DNA of 64,000 nt from Desulfurobacteriaceae bacterium (GCA_027051905.1 JALUGO010000005.1:1-64000), one strand, 5' to 3'; shown: positions 35,097 to 47,002, counted from the stretch's first letter. The notes: generated by a model not told the origin, from the sequence alone. Translations and numbers: made by a program.

Positions 35097-36741
<1,645 letters not shown>

Positions 36742-36755
36742 TTCTCTTACCTCCC

Positions 36756-37604
36756 TTAGGCTTTATTCAACAAAAACCTTTCAAGCTCCTCTTCCCAGTG
36801 CCTTATTTCAACACAAAGCTCCTTTTCCAACTTAACGTTACTCATCGCTGAAAACTTAGGCCTTTCTGCAGGCAAATCAAACACCTCTTTAGAAACGGGA
36901 TAAATAAATTTCCTAACTCCCATTAACTCAAAAACTTTCTTCGCCCATTCATACCTTGATGCACAACCAGAGTTGACCAAATGATACAAACCTACCAATC
37001 CTTGTTCAACAGCCTTCAAAGTAAAAAAAACCAGTATATCAGTAGAAGTCGGAACCGACACTTCATCATAAGCTACTCTTAAACAGTCCTTTTCCCTTAT
37101 CCACCGCGTAAGTTTATAAATAAAATTCTGCTTCCCCCTTCCATAAACCCAGCTCGTCCTAAATATCAAATAGTTTTTAATCCCTTCTTCCAATAACCAC
37201 TTCTCTCCTGTCAACTTACTCTTACCATACTCATTTAAAGGGTTTGGTAAATCTTCTTCTGTATAAAAACCGTTCTCTTTCGTCCCATCAAAAACGTAAT
37301 CTGTTGAGTAGGTAATAAGGTAACAGTTAAATCTACTAGATGCAAAAGCTAAATTCCTGACACCAAAAGCATTCACTCTATATGCATTAAAAAACTCAGA
37401 TTCTGCTTTATCTACATAGTTGTAGGCTGCACAATTTATAACAACATTAGGTCTATAACTTTCAAATACCTCTAAAACAGCTTTCAAATCACATATATCG
37501 CACTCTTGCTTTGAAAGTGCTAAAAACTCCTTTCCCTTAGAATCCAGGTATTTACAAAAAGCAAAACCTAACTGGCCATTTTTCCCGAATATCAGATATT
37601 TCAT
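36756..37604 (-). CDS. rfbD: dTDP-4-dehydrorhamnose reductase
   Basis: 282 residues. Last step of dTDP-L-rhamnose synthesis. The nucleotide loop is GKNGQLG at 8-14, the active site has YSTDYVFDG and YGKSK (YxxxK), and the RTSWVYG segment is typical. Family length is normal. The start overlaps rfbB by 4 bases. Its composition is AT-rich like the rest of this cluster. Confidence 0.94.
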   Translation of the reverse strand: MKYLIFGKNGQLGFAFCKYLDSKGKEFLALSKQECDICDLKAVLEVFESYRPNVVINCAAYNYVDKAESEFFNAYRVNAFGVRNLAFASSRFNCYLITYSTDYVFDGTKENGFYTEEDLPNPLNEYGKSKLTGEKWLLEEGIKNYLIFRTSWVYGRGKQNFIYKLTRWIREKDCLRVAYDEVSVPTSTDILVFFTLKAVEQGLVGLYHLVNSGCASRYEWAKKVFELMGVRKFIYPVSKEVFDLPAERPKFSAMSNVKLEKELCVEIRHWEEELERFLLNKA

Positions 37605-38590
37605 TTCTTATAAACCTTTTTCCAGTAATCTCTTAAATAATCAAGTTTCCTTAAAGCCCAATCTACGTTTTCCATATACCATTTAACTGTCTCTTCTATT
37701 CCTTCCTCGAACTTTACTTTAGCTTTCCAGCCAATTTCCCTCTCTATCTTTTGAGTATTTAAAGAATACCTAAAGTCATGCCCTGGCCTATCTTGCACAA
37801 ACTCAATCAAATCTTCAGATTTTCCTAAAACATCAAGCACAGCTCTTACAACATCTATATTTCTCCTCTCCTCACCGCTTCCCACATTATATATTTCTCC
37901 GGGTTTCCCCTTCTCTATAATCCTAAAAACAGCTTCCGCACAGTCAGAAACAAAAAGCCACTCTCTCACGTTTTCTCCAGTTCCGTAAACCGGAATTGGT
38001 TCATCATGTAAGGCCTTCAAAATAACCACAGGAATCAACTTCTCCGGATACTGCCACCAACCATAGTTGTTAGACGGCCTAACTGTTATCACAGGCAGAC
38101 CATAGGTTCTAAAATAAGCTCTTCCCAACATATCCGCCGAAGCTTTGCTTACAGAATAAGGCGAATTAGGGTTTAAAGGAGTATCCTCATAAAACTGACC
38201 TTCTTCCCCCAGTTCCCCATAAACTTCATCCGTTGCTATATTCACAAAAAGCTCTACATTACTGCTTCTTGCCACATCCAACAAAACCTGAGTTCCTTTC
38301 ACGTTCGTATCTATAAATGGGGAAGCATCCAAAATACTCCTATCAACATGGCTCTCTGCAGCCCAATGAACCACTGTATCAGGCTGTTCCTGTTTAAAAA
38401 TGTATTCCATAAACTCTCTATTCTGAATGTCTGCTTTGTAAAACTTTACCTTATTTTTAACATCCTTTAATCTTTCTAAATCCCCTGCATATGTAAGCTT
38501 ATCCACAACTACCGTTTCAATTCCTAAATCAACAGCCTGTCTGACAAACTCACTTCCTATAAAACCTGCTCCACCGGTTACCAGCAGTTT
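37601..38590 (-). CDS. rfbB: dTDP-glucose 4,6-dehydratase
   Basis: Second step of dTDP-rhamnose synthesis. I place the start at TTG 38590 (329 residues), because GGGAGGT lies 6 bases before it and the protein then opens directly with the Rossmann strand LLVTGGAGFIGSE. A longer frame from TTG 38614 would put the ribosome site inside the coding region. The active site has NIATDEVYG and YSVSKASAD (YxxxK), and NNYGWWQYPEKLIP is the family signature. Confidence 0.93.
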   Translation of the reverse strand, partial: KLLVTGGAGFIGSEFVRQAVDLGIETVVVDKLTYAGDLERLKDVKNKVKFYKADIQNREFMEYIFKQEQPDTVVHWAAESHVDRSILDASPFIDTNVKGTQVLLDVARSSNVELFVNIATDEVYGELGEEGQFYEDTPLNPNSPYSVSKASADMLGRAYFRTYGLPVITVRPSNNYGWWQYPEKLIPVVILKALHDEPIPVYGTGENVREWLFVSDCAEAVFRIIEKGKPGEIYNVGSGEERRNIDVVRAVLDVLGKSEDLIEFVQDRPGHDFRYSLNTQKIEREIGWKAKVKFEEGIEETVKWYMENVDWALRKLDYLRDYWKKVYKK

Positions 38591-38597
38591 CAAAAAA

Positions 38598-39170
38598 CTA
38601 CCTCCCGTAAACAAAGTTTATATCAACATCTTTTAAGAAGGGTAAATTCCTGTCCTTCTCCGAGAGGAGAATTTCTTCCACCGATTCCACAGGCCAGTCT
38701 ATACCTATGTCAGGATCATCCCACCTTATCCCGGCATCGTAGTTAGGATTATATTCTCCACCGCTTACCTTGTATACAACTTCAGCTTCATCAGATAACG
38801 TCAGAAATCCATGAGCAAATCCCTTTGGAATCCACAGCATTAATCTGTTTTCCTCAGACAACTCATATCCAACCCATTTTCCAAAAGTAGGACTTCCCTT
38901 TCTTATATCAACAGCAACGTCAAATATCTTCCCTCTTATACATCTAACCAACTTACCCTGTGCAAAAGGATCTCTCTGAAAGTGAAGGCCTCTCAACACC
39001 CCCTTTACCGACTTAGAGTGGTTATCCTGAACAAAATCAGTGTCTATACCGGCCAATTTAAAATCTGATTTTTTATAAGTTTCCATAAAAAAACCACGCT
39101 TATCACTAAACACTTTAGGCTTCACTAAAATCACATCAGGTATAGCTGTATTTATAAACTCAAAAGGCAT
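38598..39170 (-). CDS. rfbC: dTDP-4-dehydrorhamnose 3,5-epimerase
   Basis: 190 residues. Third step of dTDP-rhamnose synthesis. The cupin active-site residues are seen in LRGLHFQRDPFAQGKLVRC (catalytic His) and IFDVAVDIRKGSPTFGKW (Asp), with the PKGFAHGFLTLSD loop and later YKVSGGEYNPNYDAGI containing the Tyr. It follows rfbA immediately (stop and start adjoin), so the two are translationally coupled. Confidence 0.96.
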   Translation of the reverse strand: MPFEFINTAIPDVILVKPKVFSDKRGFFMETYKKSDFKLAGIDTDFVQDNHSKSVKGVLRGLHFQRDPFAQGKLVRCIRGKIFDVAVDIRKGSPTFGKWVGYELSEENRLMLWIPKGFAHGFLTLSDEAEVVYKVSGGEYNPNYDAGIRWDDPDIGIDWPVESVEEILLSEKDRNLPFLKDVDINFVYGR

Positions 39171-40052
39171 TTAATCCTCTCCTTCCGCCAGTTCCATCAA
39201 ATACTTTCCATAATCCGTTTTCGCAAGAGGTTTAGCCAGTTCCAAAAGCTGTTCTCTATCAATCCATCCATTTCTATAGGCAATTTCCTCTATGCATCCG
39301 ATCATAAGACCTGTTTTCTTTTCTATAGTAGCAACAAACTCTCCCGCCTCAAGGAAACTCTCGTGTGTGCCAGCATCAAACCAGGCAAATCCTCTACCGA
39401 GAAGCTTAACCTTCAACTTACCACGTCTCAGATACTCCCCGTTAACAGAAGTAATTTCCAACTCTCCTCTATCTGAAGGCTTAACTCTTTTAGCAATCTC
39501 TACAGCTTCGTCATCATAAAAGTACATCCCAACCACTGCATAGTTAGATTTAGGATTCTTCGGTTTCTCCTCTATTGAAATCACATTACCATTCTTATCG
39601 AATTCAACTACACCAAACCTCTCAGGATCTCTAACCGAATAACCAAAAACATAAGCTCCACCATCTTTTTCAACATCTTTTTTAGCTTCTTCCATGATTT
39701 TTATAAGATCATGACCAAAAAATATATTATCTCCCAGTATATAACACACACTATCATCACCTATAAAATCTTCAGCCAGTATAAGCCCTTCTGCAAGACC
39801 GTTCGGCTTTTCTTGAATCTGATATTTAATATTTATTCCAAGCTTCGAACCATCTCCAAAAAGCTTTTCAAAACTGCTTCTGTCAGCAGGATTCACAACA
39901 AATAGGACATCTTTTATCCCAAGAAGCATAACTAAAGATAAAGGATAGTAAATCATTGGTTTGTTATAGATCGGCAACAAATGCTTATTTACTGTTAACG
40001 TAACAGGATAAAGTCTTGTTCCACTACCTCCTGCAAGTATGATAGCCTTCAA
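39171..40052 (-). CDS. rfbA: Glucose-1-phosphate thymidylyltransferase
   Basis: 293 residues. First step of dTDP-rhamnose synthesis: couples dTTP with glucose-1-phosphate. The nucleotide-binding loop [11 protein letters not shown] and the lysine motif [17 protein letters not shown] are intact, with LGDNIFFG and [15 protein letters not shown] in the core. The ATG has AGGAGG upstream. It begins the rfbA-C-B-D run, 21 bases after a GT9 gene. Confidence 0.97.
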   Translation of the reverse strand: MKAIILAGGSGTRLYPVTLTVNKHLLPIYNKPMIYYPLSLVMLLGIKDVLFVVNPADRSSFEKLFGDGSKLGINIKYQIQEKPNGLAEGLILAEDFIGDDSVCYILGDNIFFGHDLIKIMEEAKKDVEKDGGAYVFGYSVRDPERFGVVEFDKNGNVISIEEKPKNPKSNYAVVGMYFYDDEAVEIAKRVKPSDRGELEITSVNGEYLRRGKLKVKLLGRGFAWFDAGTHESFLEAGEFVATIEKKTGLMIGCIEEIAYRNGWIDREQLLELAKPLAKTDYGKYLMELAEGED

Positions 40053-40073
40053 AATAACCTCCTTTAAGAAGTG

Positions 40074-41183
40074 TTATGTCTCTCTAAGAAAACTATCTAC
40101 TGCATCAATGACCGCTTTCAATGTAATTTCTTTCATACACTTGTTTTCATTACAACCATACTCAAATCCTAAATTCAAACAAGGAGAACATTCAAGAGGA
40201 CTTTGAATGATAATAGAATTTTCATTCAAGGGTCCCCATCTATTTGGAGAAGTAGGACCATGTAGTGCTACAAGATTACATCCCAAAGCAGAAGCTAAAT
40301 GCATGATACCAGTGTTTACGCTAATAACTAAAAAACTCTTTCTTAGCAAAAGGATCACCTCTCTTAATGAAAACTCGCCGGCAACAACGCTTATGAGATT
40401 CTTTCTTTTACATTGATTATAAACACGCAAAGCACGATCTCTATCTGCTTTTGCCCCAGTTAAAGCTATAGAATATCCTTTATTCGTTAGATAATCTATT
40501 AACCTTACCCAATAAGTTTCAGGCCATTCCTTTAAATAACTTCTGGAACCTCCGGGAAACATATGGATAACAATCAAATTTTTATCTTTCTCAACATCAG
40601 TATCTACATTTATCTGTGGTAGGTTATTTCCCTTTATACAAATTTGCTCGAGGATCTTTTTGTAATTAAACACTTCGTGAATTCTATTATCATGCTCTAC
40701 AGTAACATCGTAAATGTAATGTCTATACTGATTTTTTGTCTTGAATCCTACTTTAAACTTAGCATTAGAGAAGTATGAAAATAAAGCATTTAGTCTTGGC
40801 CATGCTCCAAAATCAAGCCAGACATCAAACTCATATTGCCTAATTATAGATATAGCTCTAAATGGGTTTTTAATGGGTAATTTTATAACATTTACATTGC
40901 TGAATTCCCCGGATATTATCTTCGCAATCTCATAGTTACTAGATCCTGTAAAAAAGAATATTTCAGAATTAGGCAATTTTTCTTTTATATCTCTCACCAC
41001 GGCACTCAATAAAACAGTATCGCCTATAGCAGCTGTTTTCAATAAAGCTATTTTTTCAATTAATTGAGGTCTCTCTCTTTTTTTCTTAAAAAATCCTAAT
41101 GTAGTTACTATCGGAATACCAAGATACCTATCTAAAAATCTTAAAATATCACTACCTCTTTCACTATTGTATTTCACGTTCAC
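40074..41183 (-). CDS. GT9-family glycosyltransferase (heptosyltransferase-like)
   Basis: 369 residues. The N-terminal half opens the GT9 fold with IALLKTAAIGDTVLLSAVV, and the C-terminal half has HMFPGGSRSYLKEWPETYWVRLI followed by VVAGEFSLREVILLLRKS and SVNTGIMHLASALGCNLVALHGPTSPNRWGP, the donor-binding region. These enzymes add heptose or other sugars to lipopolysaccharide. The Cys-rich end (CSPCLNLGFEYGCNENKCM) is shared with the other GT9 proteins in this locus. The start is GTG with a weak ribosome site, so it is uncertain by a few codons. Confidence 0.88.
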   Translation of the reverse strand: MNVKYNSERGSDILRFLDRYLGIPIVTTLGFFKKKRERPQLIEKIALLKTAAIGDTVLLSAVVRDIKEKLPNSEIFFFTGSSNYEIAKIISGEFSNVNVIKLPIKNPFRAISIIRQYEFDVWLDFGAWPRLNALFSYFSNAKFKVGFKTKNQYRHYIYDVTVEHDNRIHEVFNYKKILEQICIKGNNLPQINVDTDVEKDKNLIVIHMFPGGSRSYLKEWPETYWVRLIDYLTNKGYSIALTGAKADRDRALRVYNQCKRKNLISVVAGEFSLREVILLLRKSFLVISVNTGIMHLASALGCNLVALHGPTSPNRWGPLNENSIIIQSPLECSPCLNLGFEYGCNENKCMKEITLKAVIDAVDSFLRET

Positions 41184-41450
41184 CTAAAGACAACCTCTAT
41201 CTTTTTCAAAATTTAAACATATTCTTTTACCAGCATTTCCAGTCATGATTTTTTCTTCACTAAAATAAGAAGCTCCCCGTTTCACTGTAAGACTATGTTC
41301 TACTCTACCAACGTTACTCCCCTGCTATCTATGTACAGGGCAAACCTCAGAGGGCTAATAGCTTAACTACATTGAACATGTTCCTTACTTGCCAAAGAGA
41401 ATAAACTCGAGTTGTAGGCTTATATTAAGATATTCCTCGGTTATCATCCT
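41184..41450. other. Intergenic gap without a convincing gene
   Basis: About 270 bases between two GT9 genes. The middle portion (around 41270-41370) is less AT-rich than its surroundings and one frame reads smoothly for about 24 codons, so it may be a scrap of a lost gene, but I cannot assign it. No RNA structure or repeat is evident. Confidence 0.3.
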
Positions 41451-42509
41451 TCATTTCATTATCTCCATTAATGTATTAAATACCTCATCTACAGTTATTC
41501 TATGCATACACTCCTTACTTTTACAATTTGGAAATTTTCCATTCTTATAGCAAGGAGAACAGGGAAGTTTCTCCCCTTTCCATATAAATATACTTTTAGG
41601 ATTCGTAATTGGATGATATTCTTTCGGGTAAGTAGGACCAAATAAGCTTACTACAGGAATAGCAGCTGCAGCTCCTATGTGCATAGGACCACTGTCATGA
41701 GCTACTAATGCTTTACATTGCTTTAGGACTAAATATGTCTGTTGTATATTTGTTTTTCCTGCTAAATCCAAAATTCTTTGATCATTCACAAGCAATTTTT
41801 TTGTAAATCTAATATCGTTTTTTCCACCTATAAGAAGTATTCTATAATTAGTTTCCCTCAATATCTTTTCCACCAAAAGTAAATAATATTCAATTGGCCA
41901 TCTTTTAATGTCCATTTCTTCTTTTGCATTGGCTGCACCTCCTGGAGATATTGCAATTATGTCTTCTTTTTCAAAGAAATTTCCTAAGATATCCCTTAAA
42001 GTTTCTTGGTCTTGTTCAGATGGAAAAATATCCATAGTTATACCATCCTCTTTAAATCCCTTTTGCATACTAAATATTTTTAAATATTTTATTATTTCAT
42101 GCTCTTCTTGAGATGTTTCCACTGTATGGGTTAGAAACAATCCTCTTAAGTCTCTTTTAAAACCATACCGCTCTTTCACTCCTGCAAGGAATGAAATAAA
42201 ATTCCATCTCCAATCTCTATGAAGTATAAAAATTTTATTTGGAGATATATCTCTTATAATTCTTATCAGATTGAATGCTTCAGAAAATTTTGCCGCTAAG
42301 TTACCCCTGAAAATTTTAAAATCATCAACAACATACAGTTTATCCACATAAGGATTATTTCTTAAAACCTGTTCATTTGATTTTCCAATAATAAAATTTA
42401 TTTCTACTTCCGGGAAACTCTTTTTATAGGCTCTAATTGCAGGAGTAAGCATTAACAGATCACCCAATCCCCCAAGTTTAAGCATTACAACACTAACTTT
42501 CTCTCTCAC
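41451..42509 (-). CDS. GT9-family glycosyltransferase (heptosyltransferase-like)
   Basis: 352 residues. LKLGGLGDLLMLTPAIRAYKK opens the GT9 fold, AISPGGAANAKEEMDIKRWP starts the second Rossmann domain, and ALVAHDSGPMHIGAAAAIPVVSLFGPT is the donor-binding motif. The protein ends with the same CSPCYKNGKFPNCKSKECM cysteine pattern as the neighbouring GT9. GTG start behind GGAGG. Probably an outer-core or lipopolysaccharide sugar transferase, sugar unknown. Confidence 0.9.
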   Translation of the reverse strand: MREKVSVVMLKLGGLGDLLMLTPAIRAYKKSFPEVEINFIIGKSNEQVLRNNPYVDKLYVVDDFKIFRGNLAAKFSEAFNLIRIIRDISPNKIFILHRDWRWNFISFLAGVKERYGFKRDLRGLFLTHTVETSQEEHEIIKYLKIFSMQKGFKEDGITMDIFPSEQDQETLRDILGNFFEKEDIIAISPGGAANAKEEMDIKRWPIEYYLLLVEKILRETNYRILLIGGKNDIRFTKKLLVNDQRILDLAGKTNIQQTYLVLKQCKALVAHDSGPMHIGAAAAIPVVSLFGPTYPKEYHPITNPKSIFIWKGEKLPCSPCYKNGKFPNCKSKECMHRITVDEVFNTLMEIMK

Positions 42510-42960
42510 AACACCTCCAGTTAAATTTCAAATCTAGCAACAGAGAAATACTAATGGAAAGAAGTTATTTAGAAAAACTTTTATTGATCTAAATAAATTC
42601 TCACAAAACCTTACAGCCCTAGCATAAGAAATACAATTGCCAATTGTAGGTAAAAATACTTGGTTAAACATAAACTTAGCATAAATCATTCGAAGTAAAA
42701 ACAAAGTATACTTAGAAGCTAAATGATACATACCGCAAACAGTTACCATTCTTCTCCCAGCTCTGATTGGTAAAAGTTATACATCCTTTGAAATAGGAAA
42801 AATTTTAAGTTCTCCTATACATTATAATAAAATAGCCTCGAACTCTTTCATTGAAATTGACAAAATTCCTTTCATACGTTTACCTACTTCTAATACACTT
42901 ACCATCCTTACATTAATACAGAGTTCAATCTTCATTATCTACATTCCATCTCACAAAAAC
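42510..42960. other. AT-rich gap inside the polysaccharide locus
   Basis: 450 bases with no gene that I can support. A 71-codon open frame exists on the minus strand but its composition is low-complexity and Phe/Leu-rich, and no family is recognisable. The plus strand carries several stops. The gap may be the remains of a deleted glycan gene and probably includes the promoter for the GT9 gene that starts at 42509. Confidence 0.35.
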
Positions 42961-44211
42961 TCAGAACTTCCTTTTATAAGGTTTATGAAACGCAGCCCAA
43001 AAAACAACTCCCAAACAAGTGGCAAAAAAAGGTTCTTCTACAACGTTTAAAGATAAACCTTCCAGAAAACAAGCGATGGCCAAATAAAAAATTAATCTAC
43101 CAAGCTTTGTATTATCAATATTTAGAGTAATTAATAGTCCTATAACAATTAACATAGTCAGCCCAAATACTCCAAATAAACCAAATAGATATAGAGACAA
43201 ATTATCTGCTGGAGAATATAGTTGTTTTTCAAAGTAGGCTTGAGATGCTCCTATTCCACCTATCCCTCTCCCTGAAATAAAAGAGCCATGATGTAATACC
43301 ATATTTATTGTCCAAGGCCACGTAAAAGTTAAACGTTCTTCAAAAGATGCTAAAAGTAAATGAGTGTAAAAGCTCTGGATATTCAGATTATAATCGATAA
43401 TTAAGGTTGAAAATGGTAACATAATTACGACAAGACTCAATAAAAAGGGCAAAAACCTTAAAAATTTAAAAAGAGGAGTTTTAGAAAACAAAAATAAAAT
43501 CGTCAAAATTATCCATATTCCAACAGTCGTTTTTGTTGTCGTCAGAAGTATTGCTACTCCTGTAGCTAACCAAATAAAAGTCTTAACAAGGGAACTTTTA
43601 TAAGAAAAAATTAGAAGTAATCCCAACATCAATATTTGCCCCGCTGCTGCAGCTGAAATTCGAGCAAAACCTGGCAATCTTTCAAAACCACCCGTAAACC
43701 ATTCTCTTGTTCCTTCCACTGTTATGTTAGCAATCTCATAACTGAAACCAATCCATGGCCATTTGTAAAACAAATTTGCAAATATTCCTGTTACAGCTAT
43801 AATCCATAAAAACAGTATATATTTCCTAAATCCATTAAGGTTCTTAATGACAATTGGACCAATAAGAACTCCATAAACGAATGGAACTATTACCCATAAA
43901 CCAAACAACATTTGTAGAACATTTCTAATATAAAAATTAGCTATTAAAAAAGAATAAACTAAGACCCAAAAAAGTAAAGCAAAAGGCCTTCCTAATTTCT
44001 TCTTAAAGAATCCCCTAAAAGTTACAGTAAATACAGAAAAAATTAGAAATAACTTAGGCAAGTATACACAGTAACTTATCCCTAAAGTATAAAAGTAATA
44101 ACGGATCACACCAGCTAATACCTCAGAAAGAAAAAAAATAAACCCAATTGAGATTAAGAAACCATCAATAAAGTTTATTTTAGAATCATAATTAAACTCG
44201 AACATTAGCAC
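42961..44211 (-). CDS. O-antigen polymerase/ligase-like membrane protein (Wzy-like)
   Basis: 416 residues with about ten or more hydrophobic segments spread over its length and a larger periplasmic loop around residues 280-335 (HHGSFISGRGIGGIGASQAYFEK), the arrangement of the Wzy/WaaL O-antigen polymerase and ligase family. Motif conservation in this family is low, so polymerase or ligase cannot be told apart. Start is GTG or the ATG two codons later, overlapping the GT4 gene by 20 bases. Confidence 0.75.
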   Translation of the reverse strand: MLMFEFNYDSKINFIDGFLISIGFIFFLSEVLAGVIRYYFYTLGISYCVYLPKLFLIFSVFTVTFRGFFKKKLGRPFALLFWVLVYSFLIANFYIRNVLQMLFGLWVIVPFVYGVLIGPIVIKNLNGFRKYILFLWIIAVTGIFANLFYKWPWIGFSYEIANITVEGTREWFTGGFERLPGFARISAAAAGQILMLGLLLIFSYKSSLVKTFIWLATGVAILLTTTKTTVGIWIILTILFLFSKTPLFKFLRFLPFLLSLVVIMLPFSTLIIDYNLNIQSFYTHLLLASFEERLTFTWPWTINMVLHHGSFISGRGIGGIGASQAYFEKQLYSPADNLSLYLFGLFGVFGLTMLIVIGLLITLNIDNTKLGRLIFYLAIACFLEGLSLNVVEEPFFATCLGVVFWAAFHKPYKRKF

Positions 44212-45391
44212 CTATTAATTTCTTATATTGGCTAATATAGTTTTTTATTATTAAACTATCTTGGAATTTCTTTGAGAACTTTATAATTTCTTTGTAAGAA
44301 AACTTATCACCAAGAACATAAGAAACAGTCAATTTTAGCTTTTTCTTAAAATCTTCTTTTTTGTCAGGATCAAAAATAAACCCTGTCTTCCCTTCAATCA
44401 CATTCTCGGGAATACCCCCTCTGTTTGATGCTAAAACCGGAACACCATAAGAATAAGATTCTATAAGAACCCTGGAAAAAGGTTCATGCCAAAGGGATGG
44501 TATTATAGTTACATCTAAATTATTGTATATTTTTTCCGGTTCTTCAAACCCTTTAAAGATTATGTTACATGAAGCATATTCTGCTTTTAATTTCTTCTCA
44601 TAATCTTTATTTATACCTCTACCATAAACTAAAAGTTTTACATTCGGTAAATCTAGTTCCTTAAAGCATCTCAGAACAAACTCTGTTCCTTTAGTAGTAG
44701 ACATCACACCAATAAGACCTAATACTATTTCATTTCTTTCTTTTCTCAGACTTAATCGGTCAAGTAGTCTTATTGGGTTATATATAAAAGTCTTTATTTT
44801 GCAATTTTTGAAGTAACCAAAATTTAAATGTCTATTTAAGATAAATTTACTAATACCTATTACACCATCAATATATGTATTAGAAAAAATTTTCTTAACC
44901 AATGAATACATTTTACATATTTTACATTGTGATCCACAATTTCTACCATTACTAAACATTGTAGATGAAGGACAAAGAAGGTAATAATCCCTAATAGTAT
45001 GAAGAATTGGAAGTTTAAACTTCTTAGCTAACCTCCAAACCGCCACTGAAAAACCAGCAAGATTATTTGTATGAATAATATCAGGATTTTCTTCCTGAAG
45101 AATAATACTTATTTTCTTATTTACAAATGGGTTATACATATCAAATAAATGCCAAAATGGCTTTTTCCACTTAGGTTGCTCCTTAGAAGTTTTCATCCAA
45201 TACAAATTAGGAGCATTTATATAATAAACCTTAACGTTATTAACATAATCTACAAAATCTCTATCTGAGGTAGTCACTATAACAGGAGCTATATCCCACT
45301 CTAGCAAACCTTCAGCCAGAATTTGTACTGATCTCTCTGCTCCACCTATTATATTAGGATAATATAAAGAATTAAATATCAAAACTTTCAT
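44192..45391 (-). CDS. GT4-family glycosyltransferase
   Basis: 399 residues from ATG 45391, preferred over a TTG four codons upstream because the protein then opens with MKVLIFNSLYYPNIIGGAERS, the GT4 acceptor domain start. The donor domain has VLGLIGVMSTTKGTEFVL and PSLWHEPFSRVLIESYSYGVPVLASNRGGIPE, with the E-x7-E type motif that binds the nucleotide sugar. CSQCKIC-like cysteines lie near residue 155. It acts in the cytoplasm on lipid-linked glycan. Very AT-rich. Confidence 0.9.
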   Translation of the reverse strand: MKVLIFNSLYYPNIIGGAERSVQILAEGLLEWDIAPVIVTTSDRDFVDYVNNVKVYYINAPNLYWMKTSKEQPKWKKPFWHLFDMYNPFVNKKISIILQEENPDIIHTNNLAGFSVAVWRLAKKFKLPILHTIRDYYLLCPSSTMFSNGRNCGSQCKICKMYSLVKKIFSNTYIDGVIGISKFILNRHLNFGYFKNCKIKTFIYNPIRLLDRLSLRKERNEIVLGLIGVMSTTKGTEFVLRCFKELDLPNVKLLVYGRGINKDYEKKLKAEYASCNIIFKGFEEPEKIYNNLDVTIIPSLWHEPFSRVLIESYSYGVPVLASNRGGIPENVIEGKTGFIFDPDKKEDFKKKLKLTVSYVLGDKFSYKEIIKFSKKFQDSLIIKNYISQYKKLIGANVRV

Positions 45392-46394
45392 TTTTGCCAA
45401 CAACTCCCTTTAAACCATCCTTTACAGCCCTATCGAACACCTCTAAATTTTTACTAGCAGAATCCCAATTTCCTCCACGTATATACTTAGAAGCTCTCAA
45501 TATAAGTCTATAGAAAAAGATATTAAAATAGTAAATTAACGGAGCAGTCACAAGATTTTGCCTTTCAAAAATGATTCTATTTCTTACATTATAATAAATC
45601 CTCATCTTTGATCCCGCAGAAAGAAAATTTAAAAAGCCGAACTTTTCTTTCCTCTTTAAGTGCCATGATATATCAATATCCTCAACGATACTGTTAAAAA
45701 CAATAAAAATTTTTCCACCAGATTTGGTAATCCTATACGTCCACTCATGATCATCAACATAAAGAAAGAATTCCTCTCTCGGAAAACCAATAACTTTTAA
45801 TAGATCTTTGTGAAAAAAAAGACCACCATAAGGAGCAACAGGCACAACTCCCGATTTCACAACGCGGTTTTTCTGGAGAAAAGGCATTCTCATTCTCTTC
45901 CACAACTTGTGAGGTAAATCCATAAAATGAAAACCCAGAAAACTATTTCTTCTTCCAAGAAGTAAGTAAGGCTTATTCTCTAAGATTGCTTCTTTATATA
46001 TATTTCTGTCAGGCCTAAACGACAAAAGAGCCACTTTTTCTCGTTCTCCTCTTTCTTTTAAATTATTCCAAAACTTCAGCAACTCTTTTAAAGCTCCTTC
46101 TTTTGGCATATTATCATCATCCAAAAGCCATATAAATTCGCAATCTTCACACTTAACAGCTTCCTGAAGTCCCCTTTTATACCCACCAGCCGAACCTATA
46201 TTTTCACTTAAATAAATGACTTGGAGTCTTTCTTCTTCTTGCTCCAGTTTCTTCAGTCTTTCTCGACTTTCTAAAACGGAATTGTTGTCAACAACAATGA
46301 TCTTCTTAACACATTCTCTTAAGCAAGCTCTTACAACCTGACTTAGAAATCTAAATCTATTTCCATATGTAACTATGACAGTACAAACATTCAC
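45372..46394 (-). CDS. GT2-family glycosyltransferase (galactofuranosyl/rhamnosyl type)
   Basis: 340 residues. The GT-A domain starts VCTVIVTYGNRFRFLSQVV, and IIVVDNNS plus WLLDDDNMPKEGALKELL gives the metal-binding DDD motif. VKSGVVPVAPYGGLFFHKDLL and VDDHEWTYRI follow, as in WbbL/GlfT1-like rhamnosyl or galactofuranosyl transferases. The presence of rhamnose genes nearby fits a rhamnosyltransferase. Its start codon lies right beside the truncated insertion sequence. Confidence 0.88.
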   Translation of the reverse strand: MNVCTVIVTYGNRFRFLSQVVRACLRECVKKIIVVDNNSVLESRERLKKLEQEEERLQVIYLSENIGSAGGYKRGLQEAVKCEDCEFIWLLDDDNMPKEGALKELLKFWNNLKERGEREKVALLSFRPDRNIYKEAILENKPYLLLGRRNSFLGFHFMDLPHKLWKRMRMPFLQKNRVVKSGVVPVAPYGGLFFHKDLLKVIGFPREEFFLYVDDHEWTYRITKSGGKIFIVFNSIVEDIDISWHLKRKEKFGFLNFLSAGSKMRIYYNVRNRIIFERQNLVTAPLIYYFNIFFYRLILRASKYIRGGNWDSASKNLEVFDRAVKDGLKGVVGKNESFDI

Positions 46395-46407
46395 AGTATT
46401 CTCCTAT

Positions 46408-46746
46408 TATCGTTGATGGGAAGTATTTAAGCTCAAATATAATCTTAAAGGCTTGAGCTACTAACATTGCACTCATTCCTGAAGCAAACATTCCAAGGAT
46501 TAAGTTTCCAAGGCTAATGTCTCTTCTCTAGTATGGCTCTATCAGCTTCGTTCTGAACTTTCCCTCTCTCGGGATTTTCAGGTTCTCAAGCTTTCCGATG
46601 GTTGTGTCCAGGTTCCTCACGTAAAAGCTGTTCTTTGTTCCTCCGTGCTCTTTGATGAACACGTCCCTTTCAGCTAACATGATAGATTCCAGCGTTTGCT
46701 TTAATACTTCTTTAATGAGGTCTAGTAGAATCTTCTGTAGTTCCAT
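46408..46746 (-). pseudogene. IS256-family transposase, truncated and with a nonsense codon
   Basis: The frame starts MELQKILLDLIKEVLKQTLE and runs through LDTTIGKLENLKIPREGKF to EPY, where TAG interrupts it; it then continues in the same frame as RRDISLGNLILGMFASGMSAMLVAQAF and FELKYFPSTI. This is the N-terminal domain of Mutator-type transposases, which normally have a Lys in place of the stop and about 400 residues. The catalytic domain is missing, so it is inactive. Confidence 0.8.
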
Positions 46747-46837
46747 TTTTGACCTCCTGGGGATTTGGGGTTTATGCGATTGTTCCCAGGAGGTTATTCC
46801 AATTTCCAAGCTTACACAAAATATCCTACACTATCTT
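46408..46837 (-). mobile_element. Remnant of an IS256-family (Mutator) insertion sequence
   Basis: One end of the element is recognisable near 46800-46837 (sequence around CTTACACAAAATATCC, the motif seen at many Mutator-type ends), followed inward by a GGAGGT ribosome site and a transposase start at 46746. The element is cut off about 110 codons into the gene, at the boundary with the GT2 gene. The rest is absent. Confidence 0.6.
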
Positions 46838-47002
46838 TGTTTTGCTAGCAATAAACTTCACTTTTCCTAATAACTACTCACTTCTGTTCAACTTTTTAGA
46901 AATGAGAAGCTATTCAACTCTCCAAATCTCTTATAATTTTCTCAATCACCTGCTACAACTCTCTGTATGATGATTGATCAATCTCTTCTATCAGGCATCT
47001 AG

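Noticed and set aside
42534-42749. A 71-codon open frame in an AT-rich gap
   Set aside because: Phe/Leu-rich low-complexity product, no ribosome site, no family; probably chance in AT-rich DNA.
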